From: an uncultured Lachnospiraceae bacterium
GTDB lineage: Bacteria > Bacillota_A > Clostridia > Lachnospirales > Lachnospiraceae
NCBI GenBank assembly: GCA_910577835.1
Contig: CAJTOU010000031.1
Span: forward strand, 1 to 37,721
DNA length: 37,721 nt
Direction of reading: 5' to 3'
A model generated the notes under the pieces. It saw only the letters and a list, made by a program, of their open reading frames with translations, was not told the DNA's origin and made no database searches. Of this stretch, positions 7,526 through 15,483 are shown piece by piece. The position numbers and the translations under genes were made by a program. Within the stretch, counting starts at the first letter, position 1. Each line of letters begins with the position of its first letter.

Positions 7526-8671
7526 TTACAATAAAATTGCCATAAAGGTTCCCGCTGCTACTGCTGTACCAATAACACCTGCTACATTAGGTCCCATTGC
7601 ATGCATAAGAAGGAAATTCGTAGGGTCCGCCTCCGCTCCTACCTTCTGCGACACTCTGGCCGCCATCGGAACTGCCGATACACCTGCAGAGCCTATCAGA
7701 GGATTAATCTTTCCACCGGACAGTCTGCACATCAGCTTTCCTATTAACACACCTGACGCTGTACCAAATGCAAATGCAATCAGACCCAGTGCAACAATCT
7801 TTAAGGTATCCCAGTTCAAAAATGCCTCTGCGCTGGTGGTTGCTCCTACTGAAGTTCCAAGCAGAATAACAACAATATACATCAGTGCATTCGAAGCTGT
7901 CTCTGCAAGCTGTCTTACCACACCTGATTCTCTGAAAAGATTTCCAAGCATAAGCATACCAATAAGAGGCGCTGTACTTGGCAGAATCATTACAACCACA
8001 ATTGTTACAATAATCGGGAATAAAATTTTCTCCAGCTTTGTTACCGGCCGAAGCTGCTCCATTTTAATCTTTCTTTCTTTTTCTGTGGTAAGCAGCTTCA
8101 TAATCGGCGGCTGAATAATCGGAACCAGTGACATATAAGAGTATGCCGCCACTGCAATCGGTCCCATTAAATTTGTCTGTCCAAGCTTTCCTGCAAGGAA
8201 AATTGAAGTAGGGCCATCCGCACCTCCGATAATAGAAATCGCTGCCGCTGCCTTATCATTAAAGCCCATAAATATCGCCATAAAATATGCGATATAAATA
8301 CCAAACTGAGCAGCCGCACCCATTAAAAAGCTTCTCGGATTGGCAATAAGCGGTCCAAAATCCGTAAGCGCGCCGACTCCCATAAAGATAAGCGAAGGCA
8401 GAATACTCCACTCATCGAGAAGATAAAAGTAATGCAGCAGCCCTCCGGTGCCGTTTGATGTCTCCTCCGCTGTTGCCATAATGTCTGGAAACATATTTAC
8501 CAACAGCATACCAAATGCAATTGGAACAAGCAGAAGTGGCTCATAACCTTTCTTTATAGCAAGATACAGGAAAACACATGCTACCAGAATCATTATATAA
8601 TTGCCCCATGTAAGGCTGAAAAATGCAGACTGGTGTATCAGATTTCCCATAACATCCATAATGTAATCCAT
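7526..8671 (-). CDS. oadB: Sodium-pump decarboxylase beta subunit (OadB/GcdB/MmdB family)
   Basis: A 381-residue polytopic membrane protein that decarboxylates carboxybiotin and couples this to Na+ export. Typical conserved segments are GGADGPTSIF, with its essential-type Asp in a re-entrant region, and NPLIGSAGVSAVPMAARVSQ near the C-terminus. About nine or more hydrophobic segments are visible. The length equals that of family members. An AAAGGAGG 6 nt before the ATG supports the start. Its partners are the biotin carrier upstream and oadA downstream. The beta subunits of oxaloacetate, glutaconyl-CoA and methylmalonyl-CoA decarboxylases are too alike to name the substrate from this gene. 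Confidence 0.93.
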   Translation of the reverse strand: MDYIMDVMGNLIHQSAFFSLTWGNYIMILVACVFLYLAIKKGYEPLLLVPIAFGMLLVNMFPDIMATAEETSNGTGGLLHYFYLLDEWSILPSLIFMGVGALTDFGPLIANPRSFLMGAAAQFGIYIAYFMAIFMGFNDKAAAAISIIGGADGPTSIFLAGKLGQTNLMGPIAVAAYSYMSLVPIIQPPIMKLLTTEKERKIKMEQLRPVTKLEKILFPIIVTIVVVMILPSTAPLIGMLMLGNLFRESGVVRQLAETASNALMYIVVILLGTSVGATTSAEAFLNWDTLKIVALGLIAFAFGTASGVLIGKLMCRLSGGKINPLIGSAGVSAVPMAARVSQKVGAEADPTNFLLMHAMGPNVAGVIGTAVAAGTFMAILL

Positions 8672-8750
8672 GTTTAACCTCCTTTAAAGTATTGTATGAC
8701 ATACTGTCGCCAAACAAAGTTTGATGACCTTTCATTATGATACTATGAAT

Positions 8751-9122
8751 TTAATTTAAAGAAGCTAAAACAGTACCGGCCTCTACTGATGCACCTTCTG
8801 ACACGTCAATACTTGCTATGGTTCCATCCTGTGGAGCCACGATTTCATTCTCCATTTTCATTGCCTCAAGAATCATAATCACCTGTCCCTTGGTTACTGC
8901 TGCTCCCGCAGAAGCCTTAACGGAAAGCACTTTACCCGGCATTGGCGCGTTAATCTTTACTGCTCCCTGTGAGCCGGATGCTGTCGGAGCTGCCTTTGGT
9001 GCCGGCGCTGCTTTTGGTACTGCCACTGGAGCAGAAGGAGCGGATGTCATCGGAGCAGAACCAGCCTCCTCTACTGTTACATCATATACATTTCCATTTA
9101 CTGTAATTCTATAATTTTTCAT
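8751..9122 (-). CDS. Biotin carboxyl carrier protein of the decarboxylase
   Basis: A 123-residue carrier with a short N-terminal fold (about 1-20), a flexible Ala/Pro linker (about 21-52) and a C-terminal biotinyl domain holding EAMKMENEI, where Lys89 is the biotin attachment site. It ferries CO2 between the carboxyltransferase subunits and the beta pump. Similar separate carriers are the 1.3S subunit of transcarboxylase and the gamma subunits of glutaconyl- and methylmalonyl-CoA decarboxylase. The RBS AGGAAAG precedes the ATG. Confidence 0.95.
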   Translation of the reverse strand: MKNYRITVNGNVYDVTVEEAGSAPMTSAPSAPVAVPKAAPAPKAAPTASGSQGAVKINAPMPGKVLSVKASAGAAVTKGQVIMILEAMKMENEIVAPQDGTIASIDVSEGASVEAGTVLASLN

Positions 9123-9144
9123 AATTCAATTCTTTCCTTTCTCA

Positions 9145-9939
9145 TCAAACTCTCTTTGACCTTCTGACAGACCTTACTACAAAACCATCCGTCGAAGTAC
9201 CAGAAGCTATAATAGCTGCTGTAATCACTGCTACAAGCTCGGAATTTCCCACAAGTTCTTCCTCTTGTTTTTCCTCTTCTTTTTGCTCTTTCTGTTCGAT
9301 TTGTGCCGCTACATTCTGAATCGCTGCCAACTCCACATTCTTTCTGTCATTTTTCTTTGACATCTTTTCCTGAATTGCCGGAATATATTTAAACAATGAA
9401 ATAATATATGAAATTAAAATCAGTATCAAAAATACGGTAAACAATCCAATGAGAGTATTCAATCCGGCATCGGCAAGTTTTTTTCCCAGTGATTTTGAAC
9501 TGCCATCCTCTGCCGAAAAGGTAAGTCCTGTTGGCGTAAGCTGATTACTGATATGCTTGCACTCCAGTTCCATTGTCAGCTTTGCTTTCTCAAACTCCGC
9601 TGTTACTGTGACAAGATAACCGTCTTTTTGCTCTTCCACGCTTGACTTTGTAATCTCTTTATATTCACCTAGAGTATCATTTTCCAGATAACCATAGTAT
9701 ACTTCCGCAGCCTCTCTCAGAAACCCGTTTGCGTTATCTTTATAATACTCTGCAGTAATCTTATCCATTGCAGCAAAAGTTGACATATAAGATTCTCCGG
9801 TTGCAAGAGCGGCATCCTTCTCGGAAAGAGTCGCCTGCATATTTGAAAAATAATCCTCATAATCGCTTGCATATACAGGAACAGAAGAAAAAACAAGCAC
9901 CAAACAGAAGGCAATTAAAAATTTTCTTATTTTTTTCAA
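9145..9939 (-). CDS. OadG-like membrane subunit with an extracytoplasmic N-terminal domain
   Basis: A 264-residue protein. A signal peptide or anchor ends near PVYASDYEDYF, followed by an extracytoplasmic domain of about 120 residues that I cannot name. Then come one transmembrane helix (about 158-182, ILILISYIISLF), a Glu/Gln-rich linker (EQKEQKEEEKQEEE) and an OadG-type tail ELVAVITAAIIASGTSTDGF. Family gamma/delta subunits are usually about 80-120 residues with only the helix and tail, so this form is enlarged. An AGGAGG lies 8 nt before a TTG at 9939, which I prefer to the GTG at 9948 that overlaps the Shine-Dalgarno itself. It likely assembles or stabilises the pump complex. Confidence 0.8.
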   Translation of the reverse strand: MKKIRKFLIAFCLVLVFSSVPVYASDYEDYFSNMQATLSEKDAALATGESYMSTFAAMDKITAEYYKDNANGFLREAAEVYYGYLENDTLGEYKEITKSSVEEQKDGYLVTVTAEFEKAKLTMELECKHISNQLTPTGLTFSAEDGSSKSLGKKLADAGLNTLIGLFTVFLILILISYIISLFKYIPAIQEKMSKKNDRKNVELAAIQNVAAQIEQKEQKEEEKQEEELVGNSELVAVITAAIIASGTSTDGFVVRSVRRSKRV

Positions 9940-9951
9940 AACAGCCACCTC

Positions 9952-11400
9952 CTATACTGTACCATGCTTCTTAGTCAGACGTTCCTCTTTCTTTGTATAC
10001 AACATTTCAAAAGCACCGATAATATACTTTCTGGTGTCCTCCGGTTCCACAATGCTGTCTACATAGCCTCTTCTTGCAGCAGATGCCGCACTTATCTGCA
10101 ATGCTTCATATTCTGCTTTTTTCTGAGCTAAAAATGCCGCACTGTCCTCTGCTTTTTTCAGCTCTTCTGCATAAATAATTCTTACTGCTGAATCTGCATT
10201 CATTGCGCCGATTTTTGCTGTTGGCCATGCATATACAAGGTCAGCATGACATGCCTTGCTGTTCATAACATTATAGGCATTGCCCATTGCGTCTCCGACA
10301 ATCAAATTTACCTTTGGAACCACAGCATTTGCATAAGCGTATGTAAGCTTTGCGGCTGCTCTTGCAATTCCCTTTTCTTCCTCCACAGTAGCTGCAAATC
10401 CTGATGTATTTGTCAATGTCAGGACAGGAATATTAAATGCATCACAAAATGTTACAAACTTTGCAGCCTTTTCACAGCCTGCCGTAGTAAGAACATTTTT
10501 AAATTCATCTGTGACATTCATTTCTTCATCATAACATGTCGTTCTGTTTGCCACTGCACCTATTGTAATTCCATTCAGCTTTAAAAAACCTGTCACCATA
10601 TCTCTGGCATACTGCTTTCCAGCTTCGAAAAACATTCCCGAATCTGCAATATTTGCCAGTGCAATAGAAGTATCTCCTACACAGTTTTCAAGATTTTCGC
10701 AAATTCTGTTCAAATCATCTGAGCAGCTTCCCTCTGCATAGTCATTGTTGTTCAGTGGAAGAAGTGAAATAAGCTGTCTCATGCCTGCAAGAACTTCCTC
10801 CTCAGTTCCGGTAAAATCTGCCATTCCCGCAGTTTCTGCCTGATATTTCGCAGAAGCTGTGTCACACTTTTCTGTTCTGTTTTTATCCAGTGTATTCGGT
10901 GCGTTGACAAATAATTTTCCATCTTCTGCCATAAAGGTAAAATCTGAAAGTGATGCCAGAATGCCCATACCGCCTCCACATGTTCCGAATACTCCTGTAA
11001 TCTGTGGAACAACACCGGATGCCATTGCCTGCTTTGCATAGATTTCTCCAAAAGCATTTAAAGCGTCTTCCGCTTCGCAAAGACGCAGGCCTGCGCAATC
11101 CACAAGTGCAGCCACAGGCGCTCCCATTTTTACTGCCATGTCATAAATCCCTGCAATTTTCTTTGCATGCATTTCACCCACAGTTCCGCCGAGTACAGAT
11201 GCATCCTGACTGTATACATAGACTAAGCAGTTGTCAATCAGACCATAGCCGGTAATGACACCGTCTGATGCGACAGCTTTTTCCTGCATATTAAAATCAG
11301 TGTTTCTGGCTGTCACCAGACCACCAATTTCGACAAAACTGTTTTCGTCAAGCAATGCATTGATTCTTGCCATAGCCGGCTCTTTTGCCAAATTACTCAT
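9952..11400 (-). CDS. Carboxyltransferase of the acyl-CoA type (MmdA/PccB/12S family), divergent
   Basis: A 482-residue crotonase-like carboxyltransferase that would move CO2 between an acyl-CoA and biotin. Recognisable segments are GGTVGEMHAKKIAG, VDCAGLRL and SGVVPQITGVFGTCGGG (the usual oxyanion GPCAGG reads GTCGGG). The second half has NTSGFAATVEEEKGIARAAAKL and AYANAVVPKVNLIVGDAMG. It is shorter and more divergent than MmdA or PccB (about 510 residues), so methylmalonyl-CoA is plausible but not proven as substrate. GGAGGG lies 8 nt before the ATG at 11400; a TTG at 11403 is an alternative. It is the first gene of the pump operon. Confidence 0.85.
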   Translation of the reverse strand: MSNLAKEPAMARINALLDENSFVEIGGLVTARNTDFNMQEKAVASDGVITGYGLIDNCLVYVYSQDASVLGGTVGEMHAKKIAGIYDMAVKMGAPVAALVDCAGLRLCEAEDALNAFGEIYAKQAMASGVVPQITGVFGTCGGGMGILASLSDFTFMAEDGKLFVNAPNTLDKNRTEKCDTASAKYQAETAGMADFTGTEEEVLAGMRQLISLLPLNNNDYAEGSCSDDLNRICENLENCVGDTSIALANIADSGMFFEAGKQYARDMVTGFLKLNGITIGAVANRTTCYDEEMNVTDEFKNVLTTAGCEKAAKFVTFCDAFNIPVLTLTNTSGFAATVEEEKGIARAAAKLTYAYANAVVPKVNLIVGDAMGNAYNVMNSKACHADLVYAWPTAKIGAMNADSAVRIIYAEELKKAEDSAAFLAQKKAEYEALQISAASAARRGYVDSIVEPEDTRKYIIGAFEMLYTKKEERLTKKHGTV

Positions 11401-11530
11401 CAATTCAGCCCTCCATTTTTTATATTTTAAGCAGATATGCTTATTGTCCCGTATGGGATTACATAAAATTATTACTCATACTTAGACAAATATTCACATA
11501 CAATAAAGAAAAAGTAATAATTAAAAATTC

Positions 11531-11569
11531 TGCCAATTTTAATTTTATATCGAAATACAGAAATTGGCA
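11531..11569. promoter_or_regulatory. Inverted repeat in a divergent promoter region
   Basis: TGCCAATTT (11531-11539) and AAATTGGCA (11561-11569) form a perfect 9-bp inverted repeat in the 222-nt gap between the divergent decarboxylase operon and the carboxypeptidase gene. Read on the plus strand it is followed shortly by TTTTTT, so it may be an operator or a small attenuator. No strong sigma-A promoter stood out for either side. Confidence 0.4.
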
Positions 11570-11622
11570 AGTTGTTTTTTGTGCAAATTTACAAAAATTA
11601 CATATTTTTCGCGAGGTATAAC

Positions 11623-12879
11623 ATGCGTATCTTTAAAAAAACTTTTTTTATTTTTTCTCTGATTTCTCTTTTCACCTTTCTTCTGCCTTCTCTTTTTTCT
11701 GCACAGGCAGAAGAGCCAAATCCAAACAGTCTTCACGCATTGTCTGCATGTCTGATGGATGCGGAAAGCGGGCGTATCTTATATGGAAAGGAATGTGGTA
11801 CAGTACGGGCAAACGCCAGCACCACAAAGATTCTTACCTGTATTCTTGCACTGGAATATGGTAATCTCGATGATATTGTAACAGTAAGTAAATATGCGGC
11901 TTCCATGCCAGATGTGCAGCTCAATATGAATACCGGCGAACAATACAAACTGAGAGATTTACTGTATTCACTGATGCTAGAATCACATAACGATACAGCG
12001 GTGGCGATTGCAGAGCATATCGGCGGAGATGTTCAGGGGTTTGCAAAACTGATGAATGAAAAGGCTGAGGATATTGGCTGTACAGACAGCCATTTTATTA
12101 CTCCAAACGGATTGGATGCATCGGAGACAATAGACGGAACAGAATATATCCATGGAACTACGGCTGCTGATTTATGCCGTATTATGGCATATTGTATACA
12201 GAATGAAGAATTTTTAAAAATTACACAGACAGCTTCATACAGCTTTACAAATTATGTTTCGGGAGATGACGGGAATATAGTTCCCGGAACAAGAAGTTAT
12301 ACAGTGAATAATAAAAATGCATTTCTCTCCATGATGGAAGGAGTAATTTCAGGAAAAACAGGATTTACAGGAGATGCAGGATATTGTTATGTTACAGCAT
12401 TAAAAAGAGATGACAGAATATTTACGGTAGCACTTCTTGGATGCGGATGGCCGAATAATAAAACTTATAAATGGCAGGATGCAACACTTCTGTTGAATTA
12501 TGGACTGGAAAATTTTACAAAAAACGATATTTTTGAATATGGAAAGATATTTCCAAAACTGAAAGTGGAAGAAGGTATTTATGATGAAACACTTAAATCA
12601 GGAATTCATGCCGGAGAAATGCCGGAAGTCGGGCTTACAATGGATGAACAGGCACTGGTATTTCTGACAAGGTCCGAAGATGCTGTAAAGGTCGAATATG
12701 AATACGAAACAGGAGTTCAGGCTCCCGTGGAGAAAGGTGAGGTACTTGGGAGTGCAACATACTTTTTAAATGATATGGTAGTAAAGAAATTCAATTTATA
12801 TGCCGCCGAATCGGTAGAGAAGTTTGATTATGAGTTTTGTTTGAAGGGAGTAGTGAGAAAATTTTTGATGAAAATGTAA
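11623..12879 (+). CDS. D-alanyl-D-alanine carboxypeptidase (penicillin-binding protein 5/6 family)
   Basis: A 418-residue secreted peptidase S11 that trims the terminal D-Ala from peptidoglycan stem peptides. A signal peptide (residues 1-29, ending AQA) is followed by the catalytic SxxK as STTK (66-69), a second motif SHN, and KTG in SGKTGFTG. A C-terminal beta-rich domain follows. The frame is open 17 codons upstream, but the ATG at 11623 begins a normal signal peptide and has GCGAGG about 8 nt before it. It is the only plus-strand gene in the window, divergent from the decarboxylase operon and convergent with gmhA. A second member lies at 33285-34490. Confidence 0.92.
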   Translation: MRIFKKTFFIFSLISLFTFLLPSLFSAQAEEPNPNSLHALSACLMDAESGRILYGKECGTVRANASTTKILTCILALEYGNLDDIVTVSKYAASMPDVQLNMNTGEQYKLRDLLYSLMLESHNDTAVAIAEHIGGDVQGFAKLMNEKAEDIGCTDSHFITPNGLDASETIDGTEYIHGTTAADLCRIMAYCIQNEEFLKITQTASYSFTNYVSGDDGNIVPGTRSYTVNNKNAFLSMMEGVISGKTGFTGDAGYCYVTALKRDDRIFTVALLGCGWPNNKTYKWQDATLLLNYGLENFTKNDIFEYGKIFPKLKVEEGIYDETLKSGIHAGEMPEVGLTMDEQALVFLTRSEDAVKVEYEYETGVQAPVEKGEVLGSATYFLNDMVVKKFNLYAAESVEKFDYEFCLKGVVRKFLMKM

Positions 12880-12895
12880 AAATTAAAATAAAAAT

Positions 12896-12925
12896 CAGGC
12901 AGTCAGCGCAAGCACTGACTGCCTG
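12896..12925. terminator. Bidirectional terminator hairpin, gmhA side
   Basis: A perfect 11-bp stem (CAGGCAGTCAG at 12896-12906 with its complement at 12915-12925) and an 8-nt loop lie between convergent genes. On the minus strand it is followed by GATTTTTATTTTAATTTTT, so it ends the polysaccharide operon. The loop and stem closely match the hairpin at 4792-4814. Confidence 0.85.
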
Positions 12926-12931
12926 ATAAGT

Positions 12932-12957
12932 CAGAGCAGAACATAAAATGCTCTGCT
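12932..12957 (+). terminator. Terminator hairpin, carboxypeptidase side
   Basis: CAGAGCA (12932-12938) pairs with TGCTCTG (12949-12955). A run of six T's follows on the plus strand after a few bases (GTGAATTTTTT). It probably ends the carboxypeptidase transcript. Confidence 0.65.
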
Positions 12958-12983
12958 TTCGTGAATTTTTTATATTTACTGTA

Positions 12984-13640
12984 TTACTTTCCAAAAAATT
13001 TATCCTCCAACATCAGACACCAGCAATGGTAAATTGGCAAATGTAGCTCCTGTATTCTATAAGTCTCTCTTTCTGGTGCCTTTACTGTAATATCTGATAT
13101 TTCTGATAACTCTCCTCCATCTGCACCAGTTAATCCAATAATCTTAATTCCCATTGCTTTGGCTACCACAGCAGCATTTATAACATTTTTGCTGTTTCCT
13201 GATGTGGAAATACCAAGAAATACATCTCCCTCTCTGCCAAACCCAAATAACTGCTGCGCAAATACACCTAGTCCATCTACATCATTTATATAAGCAGTTG
13301 TCAACGCCTCATGTGCCACAAGCGGTATCGCCATAAGAGAACATTCCAAATTACGGGCAAGGGCTGCTCCCTTTTCCGAATCAACTGCTATCAGTTTTCT
13401 TGCAAATTCTTCACTGACAGGTCTTGGTGTTTTAAATCTCTTCATCAGCTCTCCCGCAATATGTTCCGAATCAGCAGCAGAACCGCCATTTCCGGCAACC
13501 AGAAGCTTACCTCCTTGTTTATAACACTCTTCCATAATAAAATAAGCACAGATAATATCCTGCTTATTTTTTTCTAACATCGGATATCTCTGCATTAACA
13601 AATTAACATGCTTTTGCAGACGTGGCTCTAACTGATTCAT
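12984..13640 (-). CDS. gmhA: Sedoheptulose-7-phosphate isomerase (phosphoheptose isomerase)
   Basis: A 218-residue SIS-domain enzyme converting sedoheptulose 7-phosphate to D-glycero-D-manno-heptose 7-phosphate. The signature AGNGGSAADSEHIAGEL (49-65) and GISTSGNS in the second half are the phosphate-binding loops. AAGGAG precedes the ATG at 11 nt. It is the last gene of the polysaccharide operon. With hddA and the hddC-gmhB fusion it completes the route to GDP-D-glycero-alpha-D-manno-heptose. The family typically has about 190-200 residues; the extra length is mainly N-terminal. Confidence 0.95.
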   Translation of the reverse strand: MNQLEPRLQKHVNLLMQRYPMLEKNKQDIICAYFIMEECYKQGGKLLVAGNGGSAADSEHIAGELMKRFKTPRPVSEEFARKLIAVDSEKGAALARNLECSLMAIPLVAHEALTTAYINDVDGLGVFAQQLFGFGREGDVFLGISTSGNSKNVINAAVVAKAMGIKIIGLTGADGGELSEISDITVKAPERETYRIQELHLPIYHCWCLMLEDKFFGK

Positions 13641-13664
13641 TAAAATAAAAACTCCTTATATCAT

Positions 13665-15002
13665 TTATATCTTATCTGCTGCATATTCCATAAACCAATC
13701 AACAAAGTCCAAAAGAGATTGTTTTGTACAGGTTGGCTTTAACACAGACTGCTCCAAATTCTTCTCTGTTAATAATGCGGTATTACAGCCTGCAGCCATT
13801 CCGGCCTTTATATCACTCTCACTGTCACCAACCATCCATGATTTTGACAAATCGATATCAAAATCCTCTGCTGCCTTTAACAGCATTCCTGCTTCAGGCT
13901 TTCGGCATTTGCACTTTATTTTTAGTTTTGGTCTCTCTCCTTTATAACCACTGTCAGGATGATGGGGACAATAATAAACCGCATCTACATATGCACCCTC
14001 TATTCCCAGAAGAGTCTCCATTTTATTATGTATCTCTTCCAATTCGTCAAAAGTTACTTCTCCTCTTGCTATCACTGGCTGATTTGTAACTATTATGGCT
14101 AAATAGCCGGAAGCATTGATTTTTCTGATTGCCTCGGCAACACCAAAAAGCAGCTCAAATTGGTCAATATCACGTAAAAATCCGACATATTTATTAATTA
14201 CACCGTCACGGTCAAGAAAAACTGCTCTTTGTTTATTGACAAGATTTTTTGCCCGTATTCGTCCTGCCTTAAAATCTTCACATACTGTTTTATAACGTTC
14301 TGGTGTACCCATATCCCGAACATATTCCGGGCTGTCATAGCAAAACATCTTTCCTGTTCCAGCAAGAGGTTTTAACAGTTGTCTGTCAAGATCTATCTTC
14401 TCTGTGGTACTTCTCTTTTGTTCTCTGTCAAACTTTAATACTTCTGGACTGATGATATGTAGTCCAGCGTTCACCCTGTTTCGATACCATTGCGGTTTCT
14501 GATCTTCCTTGGTAAGCCATTTCTCTACATTTCCGTTAGTATCTGCTATAATAATTCCGCTGTCGTATGGATGATTATTTGGATGTGTAAACAGAGTTAC
14601 AAGTCCTCCATGAGCCTTGTGAAAATTTATAAAACGTTTAAAATCCACATCAAAAAGCACATCTCCATTCAACAGCAGAAAATCCTCTGTCAATTTATCT
14701 CGAAGCTGATACAGGGCACCTGCATTTCCAAGAGGCTCCCTTTCTATATAATAGGAAATATTTACACCAAATGAATGTCCTGTTGCCGGAGAAATATTAC
14801 TGCCATCACCAAAATACTCTATAATACTGTTTCCCAAATGACCTACTGTAATAATAATCTCTGTAAACCCTTGACTGCGAAGACATTCTATCTCATGCTC
14901 CAATACTGGTTTATTTTCAATTTTAATCATCGGCTTGGGAATATCGCAGGCAATACACGAAATACGTGTGCCGCGCCCTCCCGCCATAATGACTGTTTTC
15001 AT
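13665..15002 (-). CDS. hddC: Fusion of heptose-1-phosphate guanylyltransferase (HddC) and heptose-1,7-bisphosphate phosphatase (GmhB)
   Basis: A 445-residue bifunctional enzyme. Residues 1 to about 240 are a sugar nucleotidyltransferase starting KTVIMAGGRGTR, with IPKPMIKIENKP and LLLNGDVLFD. Residues from about 258 are a HAD phosphatase of the GmhB type: LDRDGVI (nucleophile Asp264), VTNQP, a Zn-binding CPHHP with CKCRKP (Cys345, Cys364, Cys366) and VGDSESD. Together they remove the C7 phosphate of the bisphosphate and add GMP to the resulting 1-phosphate. AGGAGG lies 5 nt before the ATG at 15002, which I prefer to the ATG at 15020. The two activities are separate proteins in the classical pathway. 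GDP as nucleotide is inferred from the presence of hddA. Confidence 0.9.
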   Translation of the reverse strand: MKTVIMAGGRGTRISCIACDIPKPMIKIENKPVLEHEIECLRSQGFTEIIITVGHLGNSIIEYFGDGSNISPATGHSFGVNISYYIEREPLGNAGALYQLRDKLTEDFLLLNGDVLFDVDFKRFINFHKAHGGLVTLFTHPNNHPYDSGIIIADTNGNVEKWLTKEDQKPQWYRNRVNAGLHIISPEVLKFDREQKRSTTEKIDLDRQLLKPLAGTGKMFCYDSPEYVRDMGTPERYKTVCEDFKAGRIRAKNLVNKQRAVFLDRDGVINKYVGFLRDIDQFELLFGVAEAIRKINASGYLAIIVTNQPVIARGEVTFDELEEIHNKMETLLGIEGAYVDAVYYCPHHPDSGYKGERPKLKIKCKCRKPEAGMLLKAAEDFDIDLSKSWMVGDSESDIKAGMAAGCNTALLTEKNLEQSVLKPTCTKQSLLDFVDWFMEYAADKI

Positions 15003-15019
15003 AGAATCCTCCTGTTTCA

Positions 15020-15480
15020 TTAAAAGTAATCATAGCCTCCATGTATATCAATAATTGCTCCATTCATATAAGAATTTATCAAAACAGCATATGCCAGACT
15101 GGAGGAATATGCCTGCTGTCCGGCATAGTAACCCATAAGCAGTATACAGGCATTTTTATTCAATATTGGCATAAATTCACGTATCATAAAACCAGAATCG
15201 ATAAATGGGTATTCATAATATACTGCTAATCCTTATATTTTTTATAACTTCCTATTCCTGCATTACAAATAAGATAATCAATTTTTTCACAGCTTTCTTT
15301 TATCTGATGCACAAAATGCAACATACAATCATATTTTAAAAATCTGCTTTTATCAAAAGAATCTTTTTTCTTATCGGAAATCTCATTTAGAAATTCTTCT
15401 GCCTTTTTACTCTTTAATCACAATAAGCAGCTCCTGCAACAGACAGACTTCCTTCCATTATATTGATAGTATTTGCAAAA
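15020..15480 (-). pseudogene. Decayed short-chain dehydrogenase/reductase (SDR) gene
   Basis: No intact frame exists here, but pieces in different minus-strand frames read as an SDR. One is a central piece with KIDYLICNAGIGSYKKY, carrying the family NAG motif. After a stop and a shift comes GFMIREFMPILNK, then ILLMGYYAGQQAYSSSLAYA, and a C-terminal INSYMNGAIIDIHGGYDYF ending at 15020. The Rossmann glycine-rich start is not recognisable, and the stretch between the active-site Tyr region and the C-terminus looks deleted. It sits between the hddC fusion and the sulfotransferase-like gene, so an intact ancestor probably modified a sugar nucleotide of this locus. Confidence 0.7.
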
Positions 15481-15483
15481 ATA

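Noticed and set aside
7482..8114. 210-codon plus-strand frame opposite the beta pump subunit
   Set aside because: Composition is the antisense of a hydrophobic membrane protein, with no start signal and no family resemblance.
11404..11530. Sigma-A promoter for the decarboxylase operon (TTGTCT with a TATGTA-like -10)
   Set aside because: Match to consensus is too weak on both hexamers to report as a feature.
15041..15229. 62-codon plus-strand frame
   Set aside because: It is antisense to the dehydrogenase relic and has no coding signature.
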